DNA from: Peromyscus leucopus
Taxonomy: Eukaryota > Chordata > Mammalia > Rodentia > Cricetidae
Reading direction: 5' to 3'
NCBI RefSeq assembly: GCF_004664715.2
Contig: NC_051072.1
Span: 29,223,994-29,287,993, forward strand
DNA: 64,000 nt
The notes below the pieces were generated by a model. That model made no database searches and was not told the origin of the DNA. It saw nothing but the letters and a program-made list of their open reading frames with translations. Made by a program: the position numbers and the translations under genes. This document shows positions 46,375-56,310 of the stretch, one piece after another (the stretch's first letter is position 1; each line of letters starts with the position of its first letter).

Positions 46375-47225
46375 AGAGAAAACAGATAAGATCTCCTGCT
46401 TAAACTGGGATTGTTGGGGGGGGGGAGAGGAGGAGGGAGGAGAAGACGAGGGAACAGGGTGGTCGAGTTGGAGGAAGAACAGAGAGGGAGGGCACAGAAA
46501 GAGACATCTTGAGAGAGGGAGACATCATGGTGTTGGGGAGAAACCTGGTGGTAGGGAAATTCCCAGGAATCCCCAAGGATGACCCCAGCTAAAGACTCCT
46601 AGCCATAGTGGAAAGGGTACCTGAACTGGCCTCCTGTAATCAGATCAATGACTACCCTAATTGTCATCATAAACCTTCATCCAGTAACAGATGGAAACAG
46701 ATGCAGAGATCCACAGCCAAGTACTGGATTGAGCTCCTGGGGTCCAGTTGAAGAGGGGGAGGAGGGATTTTATGAGTAAGGGGGAGTGGTCAAGATCATG
46801 ATGGAGAAAACCACAAAGGGAGCTGATCTAAGCTAGCAGGAGCTCACAGACTTTGAACTGACAGCTGTGGAACCTTCAAGGAACCGAACTAGGCCCTCTG
46901 AATGTGGGAGACAGTTGTGTGGCTTGGGTAGTTTGTGGGACCACTAGCAGTGGGACCAGGATTTATCCATAGTGCATGAACTGGCTTTTTGGGATGCCTT
47001 ACTCAGCCTTGATGAAGGGGGGAGGGGCTTAGTTCTGCCTTAAATGACATGCTGGACTCTCTTGACTACTTTTGGGAGGCCTTACTTTTTCTGAGGTGTG
47101 GATAGGGGAGGGGAAATTAGGGGTGAGCCAGAGGAGAGGAAAGGGAGAGGGAGAGGGAACTGTGGTTGGTATGCAAAATGAAAAAAAAAAACTTTTAAAT
47201 AAAAAAGATAATTTAAAAAAAGGAA
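46375..47225 (+). mobile_element. L1 3' UTR
   Basis: Typical rodent L1 3' UTR (AACAGATAAGATCTCCTGCT, TTCATCCAGTAACAGATGGA, CTGTGGTTGGTATGCAAAAT) ending in an A-rich tail. Confidence 0.65.
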
Positions 47226-47749
47226 GCATGCTGAGCAGTTAAGCAGACCTCTGCATCAGCTCCTGCCTCCAGATTCCTGCCCTATTTGAGTTCCTGTCCT
47301 GACTCCTTCAATGGTGAATAGTGATCGAAGTGTAAGTCAAATAAACCCTTTCCTCCTGAAACAAATAAAGTGAAATAGAATAGAATGATAACAACAACAA
47401 CAAAGAAACCAGATGCAGCTTTATTGGTACATTAAAAACTGTAAAGGCACATAGGAAGGACCACACTGTTATGTGAACTATAGCAATAAAACCACAATGC
47501 ACGTCATATTTACTAATATTTGTATAAATAAAAACATACATGCAACAGCAATCACTGAAAATTTTTCTTTGAATTTGAAGGAGAGCATGGATGAGTAATT
47601 GGGAGGGTCTGGCAGGAGGAAAAAGGTGGGAGCAAAGTCCTTACTAAATAATTATCTCAAAATGAACAAAAACACATAAATGTGACTAGAAACTGGCAAT
47701 ACACAGGTACAGCTTTATGTATGTTAGGTCATTAAAAAGTATGATGGCG

Positions 47750-47916
47750 GGGCTGAAGAGATGAGAGATGGCTCAGTTTGAGAGCACTGGCTGCTCTTCC
47801 AGAGTTCCTGAGTTCACTTCGCAGCAACCACATGGTGGCTCACAACCATCTACAATGAGATGTGGTGCCCTCTTCTGGCCTGCAGGCATACATGCAGGCA
47901 CAACACTGTATACACA

Positions 47917-47978
<62 letters not shown>

Positions 47979-48012
47979 GAGTGAATGAATAAATAAATAA
48001 TAAATAAATAAA
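47750..48012 (+). mobile_element. B2 SINE with (GATA)n tail
   Basis: GAGATGGCTCAGTTTGAGAG, then (ATAG)n at 47,918-47,977 and an AAAT tail; target duplications AAAGTATGATGG / AAACTATGATGG. Confidence 0.85.
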
Positions 48013-48084
48013 ACTATGATGGAAAATAAAAACCTAGCACAGTGTTTGGTAAATCACAGAGTGGAAACGTTCTATTTCGCACAG

Positions 48085-50520
48085 ATGCCGGCTGCATGCT
48101 GTGCAAAATATGTGTGAAAGAAAGGCATTTCACATAGCAAGAAAAATTTGTTTTACTTAGAAACACGTAGTTCTGGGGTCTCAGCGAGCCCTGCAGTGAA
48201 CCATTTTGGCTTTTGGCCAGGACTTCTTCCTTGTCCTTGGATCCCGCTCTGCCCCCCACCAGTGTGGACCAACAGGAGGGCGGACTAAGAGTAGACTTGA
48301 GGAGGTTCCCAAGTCTGAGTTAAAATCCGGATGGTGTGAGCAAGACATGGTCAGGGCAGGTGCAGGACAAGTGTACTCCTGGGATGTAGTCCTGGGGCGA
48401 CTGCAGAAACAACTGCGCGTCAGAGACCAGCCCAGACAGCACCGCTTTGGCGTAGTGGACCGTGAGGTACCAAAAAATGTCAGCGCGAGGACAGGAACGC
48501 AGCGGGATGGAGATTGGGGCAGGCAGCGATTTTGTTGTCTTACTGGGTTCCGGGGGTGGGGTGGGGCGGATGTCTCGGAACACTAGACAGGCTGAAAACG
48601 TGGTGTTTGCGTACGGCAATCAGCACAAAGTGTGCAAAACAAAGAAATCGGATTTTCATCGTTTAGAAAGGAGGGAGAGTGGAGAGGACTCAAAAACAAA
48701 AGGAAGCCCGGCGTTCTGACCGCCCCTGGTCGCAGCGGGGCACCAACCGTTTTGTCCAAGCATCCGGCCCACACCATCCGGACCCGAGATCCTGCCGAAT
48801 CCCACCACAGCCTGCCTGGCAGATCCTGATTATGGCCGCAAAAGGAAAGCACTTGAGAAACAAAATCCCGTAGGTGGTTTGAGTTCGCAGTCGGATTTCT
48901 TGCCAGGGTCTGCTGATAGCTAAGCAGAACTTAGCTCGTCCGACAAGTCTGGAACCCGGGTTGGGAGAACCCAAAGCGCAGATGTTTACCACCGGGAATA
49001 GCCGCGAAGCAGAATGCTGGTCCCCCAGCAACCCCTGCGGTGAAAAGGTCGCCAGCCTGCAACCTCCAGGCCAAGCTGAAGATCTGAGAATGAAGGGATT
49101 TGGCTTCTGTCTCGGACTTGTTCATTGGCTCTGGCTCCCGCTATGCCCGCCCACCGGCGTGTAGGAAGCTCAAATGCCCAGGATCCCCAGGCTCTGCAAA
49201 TCCCAGGGTGTGCAAGTGAGAAGCCGCGGGGCCTGTAGTCCCTTGGCTGCTGAAGAAGGAAGGCCAGCAGGGACAGCACCGCCTTGTCGCCCTGGACCCA
49301 GCTGTCCCCGAATCCCAAAAGCCTAAAGCCAAACCCTCGTTTAAATTACAGTTTGTCTCTCGGTTTCCTCCATCCCAACATTTCCATGAATCCTAGAAAC
49401 CGGAGATCCGGATTGCAATTAGTGCCTTTAAAAACTGTCCGGCATTTTTCTTTTTGTCTTTTTTTTTTTTTTTTCACATGTATATGGATGCCAGAGACTG
49501 ACATTGAGTGTCTTCCTGAATCATCATTCTCCACCATATATTAAAAAAAAAGTTTCTTTTAAGTGTAAAAAAAAAAAAAAAAAAAAACCTGTCAGGAACA
49601 AAGCAGGAAATTATCTATGAAATTAATCATTAAACAAGTAAGAATTGACACGACCGGCTGGAAAATTTAATTAATTAATTAAAAAGAATTGACACGGACA
49701 ATCGAAGGTACATTGCTGTGTGTTTATCTTGGAGGCAGGAAGTGGTACTGAAGACAGCCAGCTGCAGTGAATGAAGAGGTTTAGGAGCTGATCCTTATGG
49801 TGCAGGGCTCACTCTAAATCGCTGACAGGCGCCTGCATCTCGCTAAGGCTTCCTGCTGCCAAATACCGGTTCACAGCAGCCATAGAGCACCGCAGTGGAC
49901 CCGACAAGGAATGCGCTCCAGGAGGCCAAGAAAAACCCCCAGTCTTCTCTCCCAATCCCGTTTGACAGGCGGCCCGCACTCCCCGGTGCTCCTGTCTCTG
50001 TGTCCCATAGCTCATCGCAAAGGTGTGCGCTCTGGAACAGGATCCGCGCTTCATCTCCACCGTGACCGGTTCTTGCGCAGGATCCTCCCGAGTTCTGGAG
50101 TCTCGGGTTTCTCCTGTCTCTTCTGGGAGGCGCTCAGGGAGTCAGGTTTGCTGGGCGGGAAAAAAAAAATGAGTTTGCCCACTGAAGTTGGCACACAATC
50201 TGCTAACAAAAGAAATCGGAAGAATTTTCAGCGTTTAGAAACGATGGCGAGCTGAGAGTATAGTTCCGGAAAACGAACCGAAACCGCGGTGTCCTGACCA
50301 CAGCTGGTGCGCACTCGCACCGGGGCGCCAAACATTTTGCTAACGCCTTCCGGATCATGGATCATGGTTCTAGTTGAATCCCTCCACATGCTGCCTGCCA
50401 GAGCCTAATTCAGGCCGCAATACGAAAGGACCTAGGAAGAAAATGACGGACGGGGTTTGAAAATGTAGACGGACTACAGCCCTGGCGTGCTGACAGCCAA
50501 TCAGAAGTCGGTTCGTGGGA
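48085..50520. repeat. Second, decayed GC-rich cluster
   Basis: The same module family in older form: the GGATTTGGCTTCTGTCTCGG... CCCGCCCACCGGCGTG element (49,098-49,160), a related one at 48,205-48,270, and antisense cores at 48,660-48,760 and 50,229-50,330 (GCGTTTAGAAACGATGGCGA). It contains the inverted Anxa2r fragment, and poly(A)/poly(T) tracts at 49,450-49,590. No intact gene is seen. Confidence 0.65.
49800..50170 (-). pseudogene. Anxa2r: Inverted Anxa2r 3' fragment in second GC-rich cluster
   Basis: Read on the minus strand, this aligns with the second half and 3' UTR of the Anxa2r copies. It has CCAGAGCGC, then GGGACACAGAGACAGGAGCA (cf. GGGACACCGAGACCACGG), then GGCTGCTGTGAACCGGTATT, ending with codons for YGCCEPVFGSRKP and a TAG at 49,845-49,843. 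That tail corresponds to GCCKPELGSREP in copy 1. The conserved 3' UTR words (CAGGCGCCTGTCAGCG, TTTAGAGTG) follow. The 5' half, including the AWDS and GPWPLP blocks, is absent and the frame is not continuous, so it is a dead remnant. It places an ancestral Anxa2r unit in the 48-50.5 kb cluster, in the opposite orientation to the main array. Confidence 0.75.
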
Positions 50521-50627
50521 CCAATCCCAGACACATGACACTAAGGAAATACTGGTCTACAGTCCCAAACACTGCAAGATAAGGCTCTGAGTAATGGGAA
50601 TCACCTGGGGGCTGAATGCTGGCTCAA

Positions 50628-50645
50628 CAGCGTCCTCTGCTGGCC
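50628..50645 (-). promoter_or_regulatory. CTCF-like motif at edge of second GC-rich cluster
   Basis: The minus strand reads CCAGCAGAGGACGCTG, one base from the common CTCF form CCAGCAGAGGGCGC. It lies just outside the 48-50.5 kb cluster. Confidence 0.35.
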
Positions 50646-51375
50646 CCAATGGTGAAGAAACAGACCGCCTGCAGTTTCAGGGCTGGGTGTCCATGCCAGA
50701 GGTGGTTTGACTTCCTCACTGCTGGCCTGGGTTCCAGCCAGATCCACTCACCTTCATGGAGAGGAGGGCAGGTTTAGTAACCATATACCTGCTGGCACAA
50801 ACCTTGAGTTTGGGACCGAGAAGTTGTCATGCGTCTTTCTTCACGTTGTATTCACCCACACAGAAGATCCAAACGTGTATTCTGCAAAAGGACCAGGTAG
50901 GTGTAAGCCAGCTGTAACTTCATTGCCATGGGATCCAATGCCTGTGCCCTTCATGGGACACCCAATGGAATGTGCACATACCTACACACAAACACACACA
51001 ATTTAAAACAATGTATTTTTCTCCAAAAATTGTCAAGTTGGTGTCACCTGTGATGCTACCCACAAGATACATGCCCATCCAGCCTGCAGGTGTGAGACGA
51101 CTAGAGAAACTCATGAACCTGATGGAGCTTTGAGGATAAGGAAGAGGACCATGGCAGCTACACTTTGGAGCCACGGAGGCTAAAGATCTGAAACCCACAG
51201 TGAAGATGGAGTGGTTCTAAAACCCAGACAAGTTCATATTCCTATGGAGTTTCCATGCTGCTGGTGATCAGGTCAAACAATAGACCACCGATTGCTGTGA
51301 CAATGTGACAGTGCAGCTGGCCTGTACCTGCCCAGAAAGCCAGACCTTCAGGCTCTGGAGAAATTCCTATAACAG

Positions 51376-51391
51376 GCCACCAGGGGGAGAA
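51376..51391 (+). promoter_or_regulatory. CTCF-like motif
   Basis: GCCACCAGGGGGAGAA fits CCACYAGGGGG but has AG where the consensus has CG. It points the opposite way to the motif at 50,628. Confidence 0.35.
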
Positions 51392-51555
51392 CTCAGGAGA
51401 AAAACCATGCACAGAACTGACATATAGGTCCTTGGCCAGAGAGCTGTAAGCCACAGACCCCAGGGAGCTGGACCAAGTCTGTCCTCACTTTGTGGTTGAC
51501 CTCCAGACCCTGGACAAAGTCAAGCACAGCAGTTGCTCTAAGAAACTAGTGTTGA

Positions 51556-51720
51556 GGGCTGGAGAGATGGCTCAGGGGTTAAGAGCACCGACTGCTCTTC
51601 CAGAGGACCTGAGTTCAGTTCCCAGCACCCACATGGTGGCACACAACCATCTGTAACGAGATCTGGCACCCTCTTCTGTATACATAATAAATAAATAAAT
51701 CTTTTTTAAAAAAACAGAAA
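51556..51720 (+). mobile_element. B2 SINE
   Basis: GGGCTGGAGAGATGGCTCAG. Confidence 0.9.
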
Positions 51721-51729
51721 GAAAAAACC

Positions 51730-51932
51730 TGTGTTGATGACTCAGTGGCCAAAAGCTCTTGTTCTTGCAGGGGACCGTATTGTATTCCTAGAACCACAGA
51801 GCGCCCACAAGGAATATCTCCAGATCCAGGGACTCCAACAACCTCTTCCTACTTCCTCCTGTATCAGGCACACATAAGGTGCATAGACATGCATCCAATC
51901 AAAATACTCACAGACATAAATAAAGAAACCTG
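51730..51932 (+). mobile_element. B2 SINE, degenerate
   Basis: GATGACTCAGTGGCCAAAAG ... CACACATAAGGTGCATAGAC. Confidence 0.5.
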
Positions 51933-51936
51933 TGCC

Positions 51937-52070
51937 GGGGGCTGGAGAGATAGTTCAGATAGTTAAGAATACTTGTTCTTGTAGAAGACACAGGTTAGGT
52001 CCCCACATGCATATATGTGGGCACATAAAACACCCATACACAGGAAATAAAAATTAAAATAATGTTTTAA
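51937..52070 (+). mobile_element. B2 SINE, short
   Basis: GGGGCTGGAGAGATAGTTCA ... CACATAAAACACCCATACAC. Confidence 0.65.
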
Positions 52071-52084
52071 AGGAAGAAAGCCCA

Positions 52085-52215
52085 CCAGGAGTGGTGGCAC
52101 ACGCCTTTAATCCAGCACTAAGGAGGCAGAGGCAGGTGCTTCTCTGAGTTCAAGGACAGCCTGGTCTAAAGAGCAAGTTCCAGGGCAGCCAGGGTTACAC
52201 AGAGAAATCCACTTT
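52085..52215 (+). mobile_element. B1 SINE
   Basis: GTGGCACACGCCTTTAATCC. Shared with copy II at 58,685. Confidence 0.85.
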
Positions 52216-52314
52216 CCCTCCCCACAAAAAAGTATGCATCTACACCAAGCCTCATCTTTCCATGAGAACTACAGACTGTGACTAGAGGAGAATCTGACTT
52301 CTCCAGGGACAAAC

Positions 52315-52694
52315 TGTAGCTGAAGTTTTTTCTGGTCTTGTCCAGCCTCACAGACCCCACAGCTGTTTACAAAATAATCACTCAGAAGCTTATATTAATT
52401 AAAACTGTTCAGCCATTAACTCAGGCTAATGACTGACTAGCTCTCACACTTAAACTCTGCCCATTTCTGTTAATCTATATATTGCCACGTTTTCTGTGGC
52501 TTTACCTGTGTGTCATTACATGCTGCTCCCTGGAAGGTGGGCAGGTATCTCCTCCTCAGTTCTGTTTTTTTTTTTCCCCAGAATTCTTGTCTGCTTATTT
52601 TACCTGTACTTCCTGCCTGTCTACTGGCCAATCAGCATTCTATTTATAAACCAATCAGAGCAACACATTGACAATATACAGAATATCTCACACC
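52315..52694 (-). mobile_element. Solo LTR, same family as 29,892
   Basis: Starts TGTAGCTGAAG after ACAAAC and ends before ACAAGT, near-matching target duplications. It contains CTACTGGCCAATCAGC and AACCAATCAGAGCAACACATT. The empty site in copy II confirms the ends. Confidence 0.7.
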
Positions 52695-52784
52695 AACAAG
52701 TATAGGTTTTCCAATTCCAAGTTTTCTTACTTAGTTCGTTTCTTTTTGTGTCTGCAAATCAACACATGAAAATATTTATCCTAG

Positions 52785-52965
52785 GCCGTGGGGTGGATGC
52801 ACACACCTTTAATCCTAGCACTCAGGAGGCAAGTAGCAGGCAGATATCTGTGATTTCTAGGCCAGCCTGGTTTACAAAGGGAATTCCAGGAAAGGTGCAA
52901 AGCTATACAGAGAAACTCTGTTCAGAAAAACCAAAAATAAAATAAAATAAATAAATAAAGAAAGA
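52785..52965 (+). mobile_element. B1 SINE
   Basis: GGATGCACACACCTTTAATC with AAATAAAATAAA tail. Confidence 0.85.
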
Positions 52966-53369
52966 AAGACAGGAAGGAAGAAAGAAAATAATTATTCTAA
53001 ACACAGGACAGAAGTAACTTAAATCAGGTGTACTTAGTAAAACACAACATAGAGCTTTCTATCTCCACCTCTTTGAGATGACAGAGGCTGGTGAGCCAAA
53101 GGACCAAAAGGAGAAATTTGTCAAGAGGACTTAAGGCAATGCCATTTTCTCTTTTTAAAATGATTTCTTTAGGAAATTACAGTATTAGTATATCATTTCC
53201 CCCTTCCCTTTTCTCCCTCCAAACCTTTCCAAATACACTCTTTGCCTTGTCCTGAAACTTAATCTCTTCACTTAGTCCTTGGCCTCCTAAGCATTTCTCT
53301 GCTGGGAGTAGAGGACTAGGATCTGCTCAGAAATCCAGCTGACAAAAAAACTATTACCAGGATTCCCAA

Positions 53370-53505
53370 GAGGGGCAAGGTGACATACAACTTTAATCCC
53401 AGTACTGAGGAGACTGAGGCAGGCAGATCTTTGATTGGTGGCCATCCTGGTCTACGAAGTGAGTTCAGGAACAGCCAGGGTACACAGAGAAACCCTGTAT
53501 CTATG
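53370..53505 (+). mobile_element. B1 SINE
   Basis: ACATACAACTTTAATCCCAG; followed by a (TATG)n run at 53,529-53,575. Confidence 0.8.
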
Positions 53506-53706
53506 ACGGCTATTCTTGACTGCCATCATGTATGTGTATGTATGTATGTATGTATGTATATATGTATGTATATATTCTGGATTTAAAATATAGATTTGGA
53601 GGGCACGCTTGCGGGGTAGTTTTTCTTAAGGTATGAAGATGCATTACTAATACACATCTCTGAGGTATAAAGACATGACTTTCATGCATATCTTTTTTTT
53701 TTTCTT

Positions 53707-53793
53707 CTTTTTTAATGCTCCGGAGCTGAGGACCAACCCCAGGGCCTTGTCCTTGCTAGGCAAGCACTCTACCACTGATCTAAATCCCCAATC
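53707..53793 (-). mobile_element. ID SINE
   Basis: CTCTACCACTGATCTAAATC preceded by CAGGGCCTTGTCCTTGCTAG. Confidence 0.8.
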
Positions 53794-53812
53794 CATCATG
53801 CAGATCTTTTGA

Positions 53813-54165
53813 GCTGGGATTACACACACCTTTAATCCAGACCTGGACTCTAAAAGACTTGCCTGTACTACAAATTTCCAGGCAGGAAGACACACCCTTA
53901 ATCTGGGCCACACCTTCTGCTGGACGCCTATATAAGAACAGGGAAGAAGGAAGCTTTTTCACTCTGCCCTCTGCCTGCTCACTCCCACAGTGCTAGCCAG
54001 TCTATTACTTCCCTGGCATCAGAGTTTACTTACTTAGGATCCAGAGATTATTGAAGACCTGCTGAGACATCCATCCTGGTGAACTGAGCAAGTTCTGGAC
54101 TCTGGGTCTTTCAGATCACAGCCTGTAAGTCATTCTTGTAATTACTTTGAGAATCTTTATTCTTT
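53813..54165 (+). mobile_element. ORR1/MT-type MaLR LTR acting as promoter and exon 1
   Basis: The sequence GGGCCACACCTTCTGCTGGA, CCTATATAAG, AGAAGGAAGC, then ATTGAAGACCTGCTGAGACATCC and CACAGCCTGTAAGTCATT is characteristic of rodent ORR1/MT LTRs. The TATA box is TATATAAG at 53,929-53,936, so transcription should start near 53,960. A strong splice donor (GTAAGT at 54,125) ends exon 1. This LTR class is well known for driving oocyte and early-embryo genes. Confidence 0.75.
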
Positions 54166-54499
54166 TTTATTTTGTTTTCATTTTTTGTTTGTCTTTCAAG
54201 ACAGGGTTTCTCTATGAAGCCCTAGCTGTCCTGGAACAAGTTCTGTAGACCAGGCTGGTCTTGAACTCAGAGAACCACCTCTGGTTCTGCTTCCCCAGAG
54301 CTGGAATTAAAGGTGTGCAGGACCAGGACCTTCAGACTCTTCACTCCTTATCCAATGCAAATAACTGCTGGGACTATGAACATATACCCTAGCATCCTGC
54401 AGTGTAATGGTTGGGAGGGGTCTAGATGTTAAAGGGGAAGAAGGTAACTAACTGAATTCTGAATCTGATGCTCAAGGAATTGTCCTCTTTGCTATATAG
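54125..54499 (+). other. Predicted intron 1 of copy I
   Basis: GTAAGT donor (54,125) to TATATAG acceptor (54,499), 375 bp. It contains an antisense B1 at 54,196-54,335. The same donor, B1 and acceptor occur in copy II. Confidence 0.55.
54196..54335 (-). mobile_element. B1 SINE in intron 1 of copy I
   Basis: AAGACAGGGTTTCTCTATGA; also in copy II, so older than the duplication. Confidence 0.8.
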
Positions 54500-54545
54500 G
54501 TGAATCAAAGACAACAGAGCAGTTCTGCCCGGTTTTGTGGAAGAC

Positions 54546-55061
54546 ATGTCGATTCTTCACAGCACACCTCGAAGGACACTTGTCTTGCCAGCCCTGAGAG
54601 CCCGGTATTCCATGTTCTTGCCACTGTGTTACTTAGGAGAGCCAAGCCACTGCTTTGAGGAGGGTTGCTCTGTTGAGTGGGAATTGTTTTCTCTTCCCTG
54701 TGGACTTGATTGCTTGGACTGCCTCAGATTCCACCCCAGACCAAACAGTGCCATGAAGAGGAGTGTAGATGTCCTCCAGAGTGAGAGTCAGAAGAAGCCA
54801 CAAATGTCCCCAGGAGAGGGGCACAAGGACAAAGACAGCAATGTGGAGGAGCCAGACCAACCCTCCACTGGCTTGCTCAGCATCTGGAAGAAAGGACAGG
54901 AACTTGAGACCTGTGATGGTGGAGACTGTCCTGACCCTGATCCTGCTTCTGACCATCCCAGGTGCCTAAGCTGCTGGCCATGGCTTCAAAGGGCTTTTGG
55001 CAGGAAGAGAAAAACCAACAGAATCTCAGGAGACCTGATACCTGCTAAGACTTGCAATTAA
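54546..55061 (+). CDS. Orphan 171-residue protein under LTR promoter (copy I)
   Basis: The main coding exon begins after an acceptor at 54,498-54,499 (TTGCTATATAG). The first ATG in the exon (54,546) opens a 171-codon frame ending TAA. The protein has a Cys-rich first half (CYLGEPSHCFEEGCSVEWEL, CGLDCLDCLRF), a hydrophilic Lys/Glu/Asp middle (SPGEGHKDKDSNVEEPD), and a C-terminal WPWLQRAFGRKRKTNR basic stretch. I see no signal peptide or membrane segment; FGRKRKTNR could be a nuclear signal. An AATAAA at 55,166 follows, so the transcript would have two exons (5' UTR from the LTR). I do not recognise the family. The position near Anxa2r, the size and the MaLR promoter suggest the mouse Tcstv (two-cell-stage) genes, but this is inference and untested. 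Confidence 0.6.
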   Translation: MSILHSTPRRTLVLPALRARYSMFLPLCYLGEPSHCFEEGCSVEWELFSLPCGLDCLDCLRFHPRPNSAMKRSVDVLQSESQKKPQMSPGEGHKDKDSNVEEPDQPSTGLLSIWKKGQELETCDGGDCPDPDPASDHPRCLSCWPWLQRAFGRKRKTNRISGDLIPAKTCN

Positions 55062-55165
55062 GGGGGTCGTCTGTCAGCTCCAGCTATTACAGCAACACCC
55101 CTGCCTCTGCTCACATGCAAAGGCAGTTTTGTCTTTGCTGATATGTGTCTTTTTTCAGCTTTCTT

Positions 55166-55171
55166 AATAAA
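55166..55171 (+). terminator. Poly(A) signal of copy I
   Basis: AATAAA in CTTAATAAAAGTACTAAAC, about 105 bp after the stop codon. The same sequence follows copy II. Confidence 0.65.
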
Positions 55172-55392
55172 AGTACTAAACACTGGAAATCTGTGTTGTT
55201 CTTGGGGTGCCCTAAGGAAAAGGTGAAGGGTGGAGTGGACACAGAGGAGGATGCACTATTTTCTCATGTCACAGGCAAACTTTGGTTCTTCTTTTTAAAA
55301 GAAGTCCTCTAGGGACCTTGGTAAGCATCCCCAGGAGAAAGGCACAGAGCATGAAACCTTTGTAGGAATTTCAACTCACTTTAGAGAGGAAG

Positions 55393-55545
55393 AATTCGCA
55401 GGGTGGTGGTGGCACATGCCTTTAATCCTAGCACTCATGGAGGCAGAGCCAGGTGTGTCTCTGTGAGTTCAAAGCAAGCCTGGGCTACAGAATGAGTCCT
55501 AGGAAAGGCACCCAAGCTGCACAGAGAAAGACTGTCTCAAAAGGG
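55393..55545 (+). mobile_element. B1 SINE
   Basis: GGTGGTGGCACATGCCTTTA. Absent at the same site in copy II (about 60,985). Confidence 0.85.
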
Positions 55546-55546
55546 A

Positions 55547-55598
55547 GGGAGGAAGGGAGGGAGGGAGGAATGGAGGGAGGGAGGGAGGGAGGGAGGGA

Positions 55599-55682
<84 letters not shown>
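55547..55682 (+). repeat. (GGGA)n then (GA)n microsatellite
   Basis: Grown from the tail of the B1 at 55,393. It creates artificial RERE open frames. Confidence 0.9.
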
Positions 55683-55684
<2 letters not shown>

Positions 55685-55870
55685 AATTTTCAAGCCTGAG
55701 CACTTCAGCCTGTACCTCCACTGACACCAAGAGGAAAAGTCTTACAACCTGTCCGGATTCGGTTGCTCTGGCTGGGTACACTAGCTTTGCATCTTGGCTT
55801 CTGTACCAGTGAGAAGACTTGGGAGTTAGGAGCTCATGGAGATTCTCAAGAAAATCCACAGTGGGCATAC

Positions 55871-56020
55871 ATGGATGGATGGATGGATGGATGGATGGAT
55901 GGATGGATGGATGGATGGGTGGGTGGATGGAATAATGGATGGATGGGTAGATGGGTGGGCAGATGGATGGGTGGATGGATTGATCTATTGATGGATGGAT
56001 AAATAAATAAATAAATAAAT
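55871..56020 (+). repeat. (GGAT)n microsatellite, copy I
   Basis: TGGATGGATGGATGG run with variants, then an (AAAT)n run. Confidence 0.9.
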
Positions 56021-56204
56021 GTAGGGAAGTTGAAATGACTCAATAAATGAAAACACTTACTCACAGCCTCAAAATCTGAGATTGATTCTCCGACTCCCAT
56101 GGTGGAATGAGTACTGACTCTTGGAGGTTCTTCCCTGACCCCCACAACACTCAGAAACATTTCTCTTTCTTTCTTTTATTTTTTCCTTTTCAGTTTTTGG
56201 ATTT

Positions 56205-56310
56205 TATAAACAGGGTTTCTCTGTGTTTTCCTGACTCACTGACTGTCCTACAACCTGCTCTGTAGACCAGGCTGGCTCAAACTGGTGTAGATCTGTCTGA
56301 CTCTGAGATT
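56205..56310 (-). mobile_element. B1 SINE, degenerate
   Basis: AAACAGGGTTTCTCTGTGTT, CTGTAGACCAGGCTGGCTC. Confidence 0.6.

Larger units (their letters stand above)
42082..48085. repeat. Direct copy of the left arm leading to the second GC-rich cluster
   Basis: 43,930-44,570 matches 40-720, 45,003-45,500 matches 727-1,200, and 47,440-48,080 matches 7,250-7,770 in diverged form. It then passes into the 48,085-50,520 cluster, as the left arm passes into the main array. Confidence 0.7.
50520..51545. other. Unassigned interval with two CTCF-like motifs
   Basis: Mid-GC sequence. Some stretches (51,060-51,240) have a gene-like look but no continuous frame. Confidence 0.35.
52080..56160 (+). repeat. 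Tandem segmental duplication, copy I
   Basis: It carries the orphan gene. Homology with 58,685-61,370 starts at a B1 (52,085) and runs through CCATGAGAACTACAGACT (52,260), the LTR promoter, the gene and the (GGAT)n tract to the TGACTCTTGGAGG segment near 56,120. It is longer than copy II because of an LTR (52,315-52,694), extra B1s and a B1 plus (GA)n insertion at 55,393-55,681. Confidence 0.75.

Noticed and set aside
55485..55868. Frames coding Ser/Leu or Arg/Glu repeats and Ile/His/Pro repeats nearby
   Set aside because: Products of the (GA)n and (GGAT)n microsatellites.
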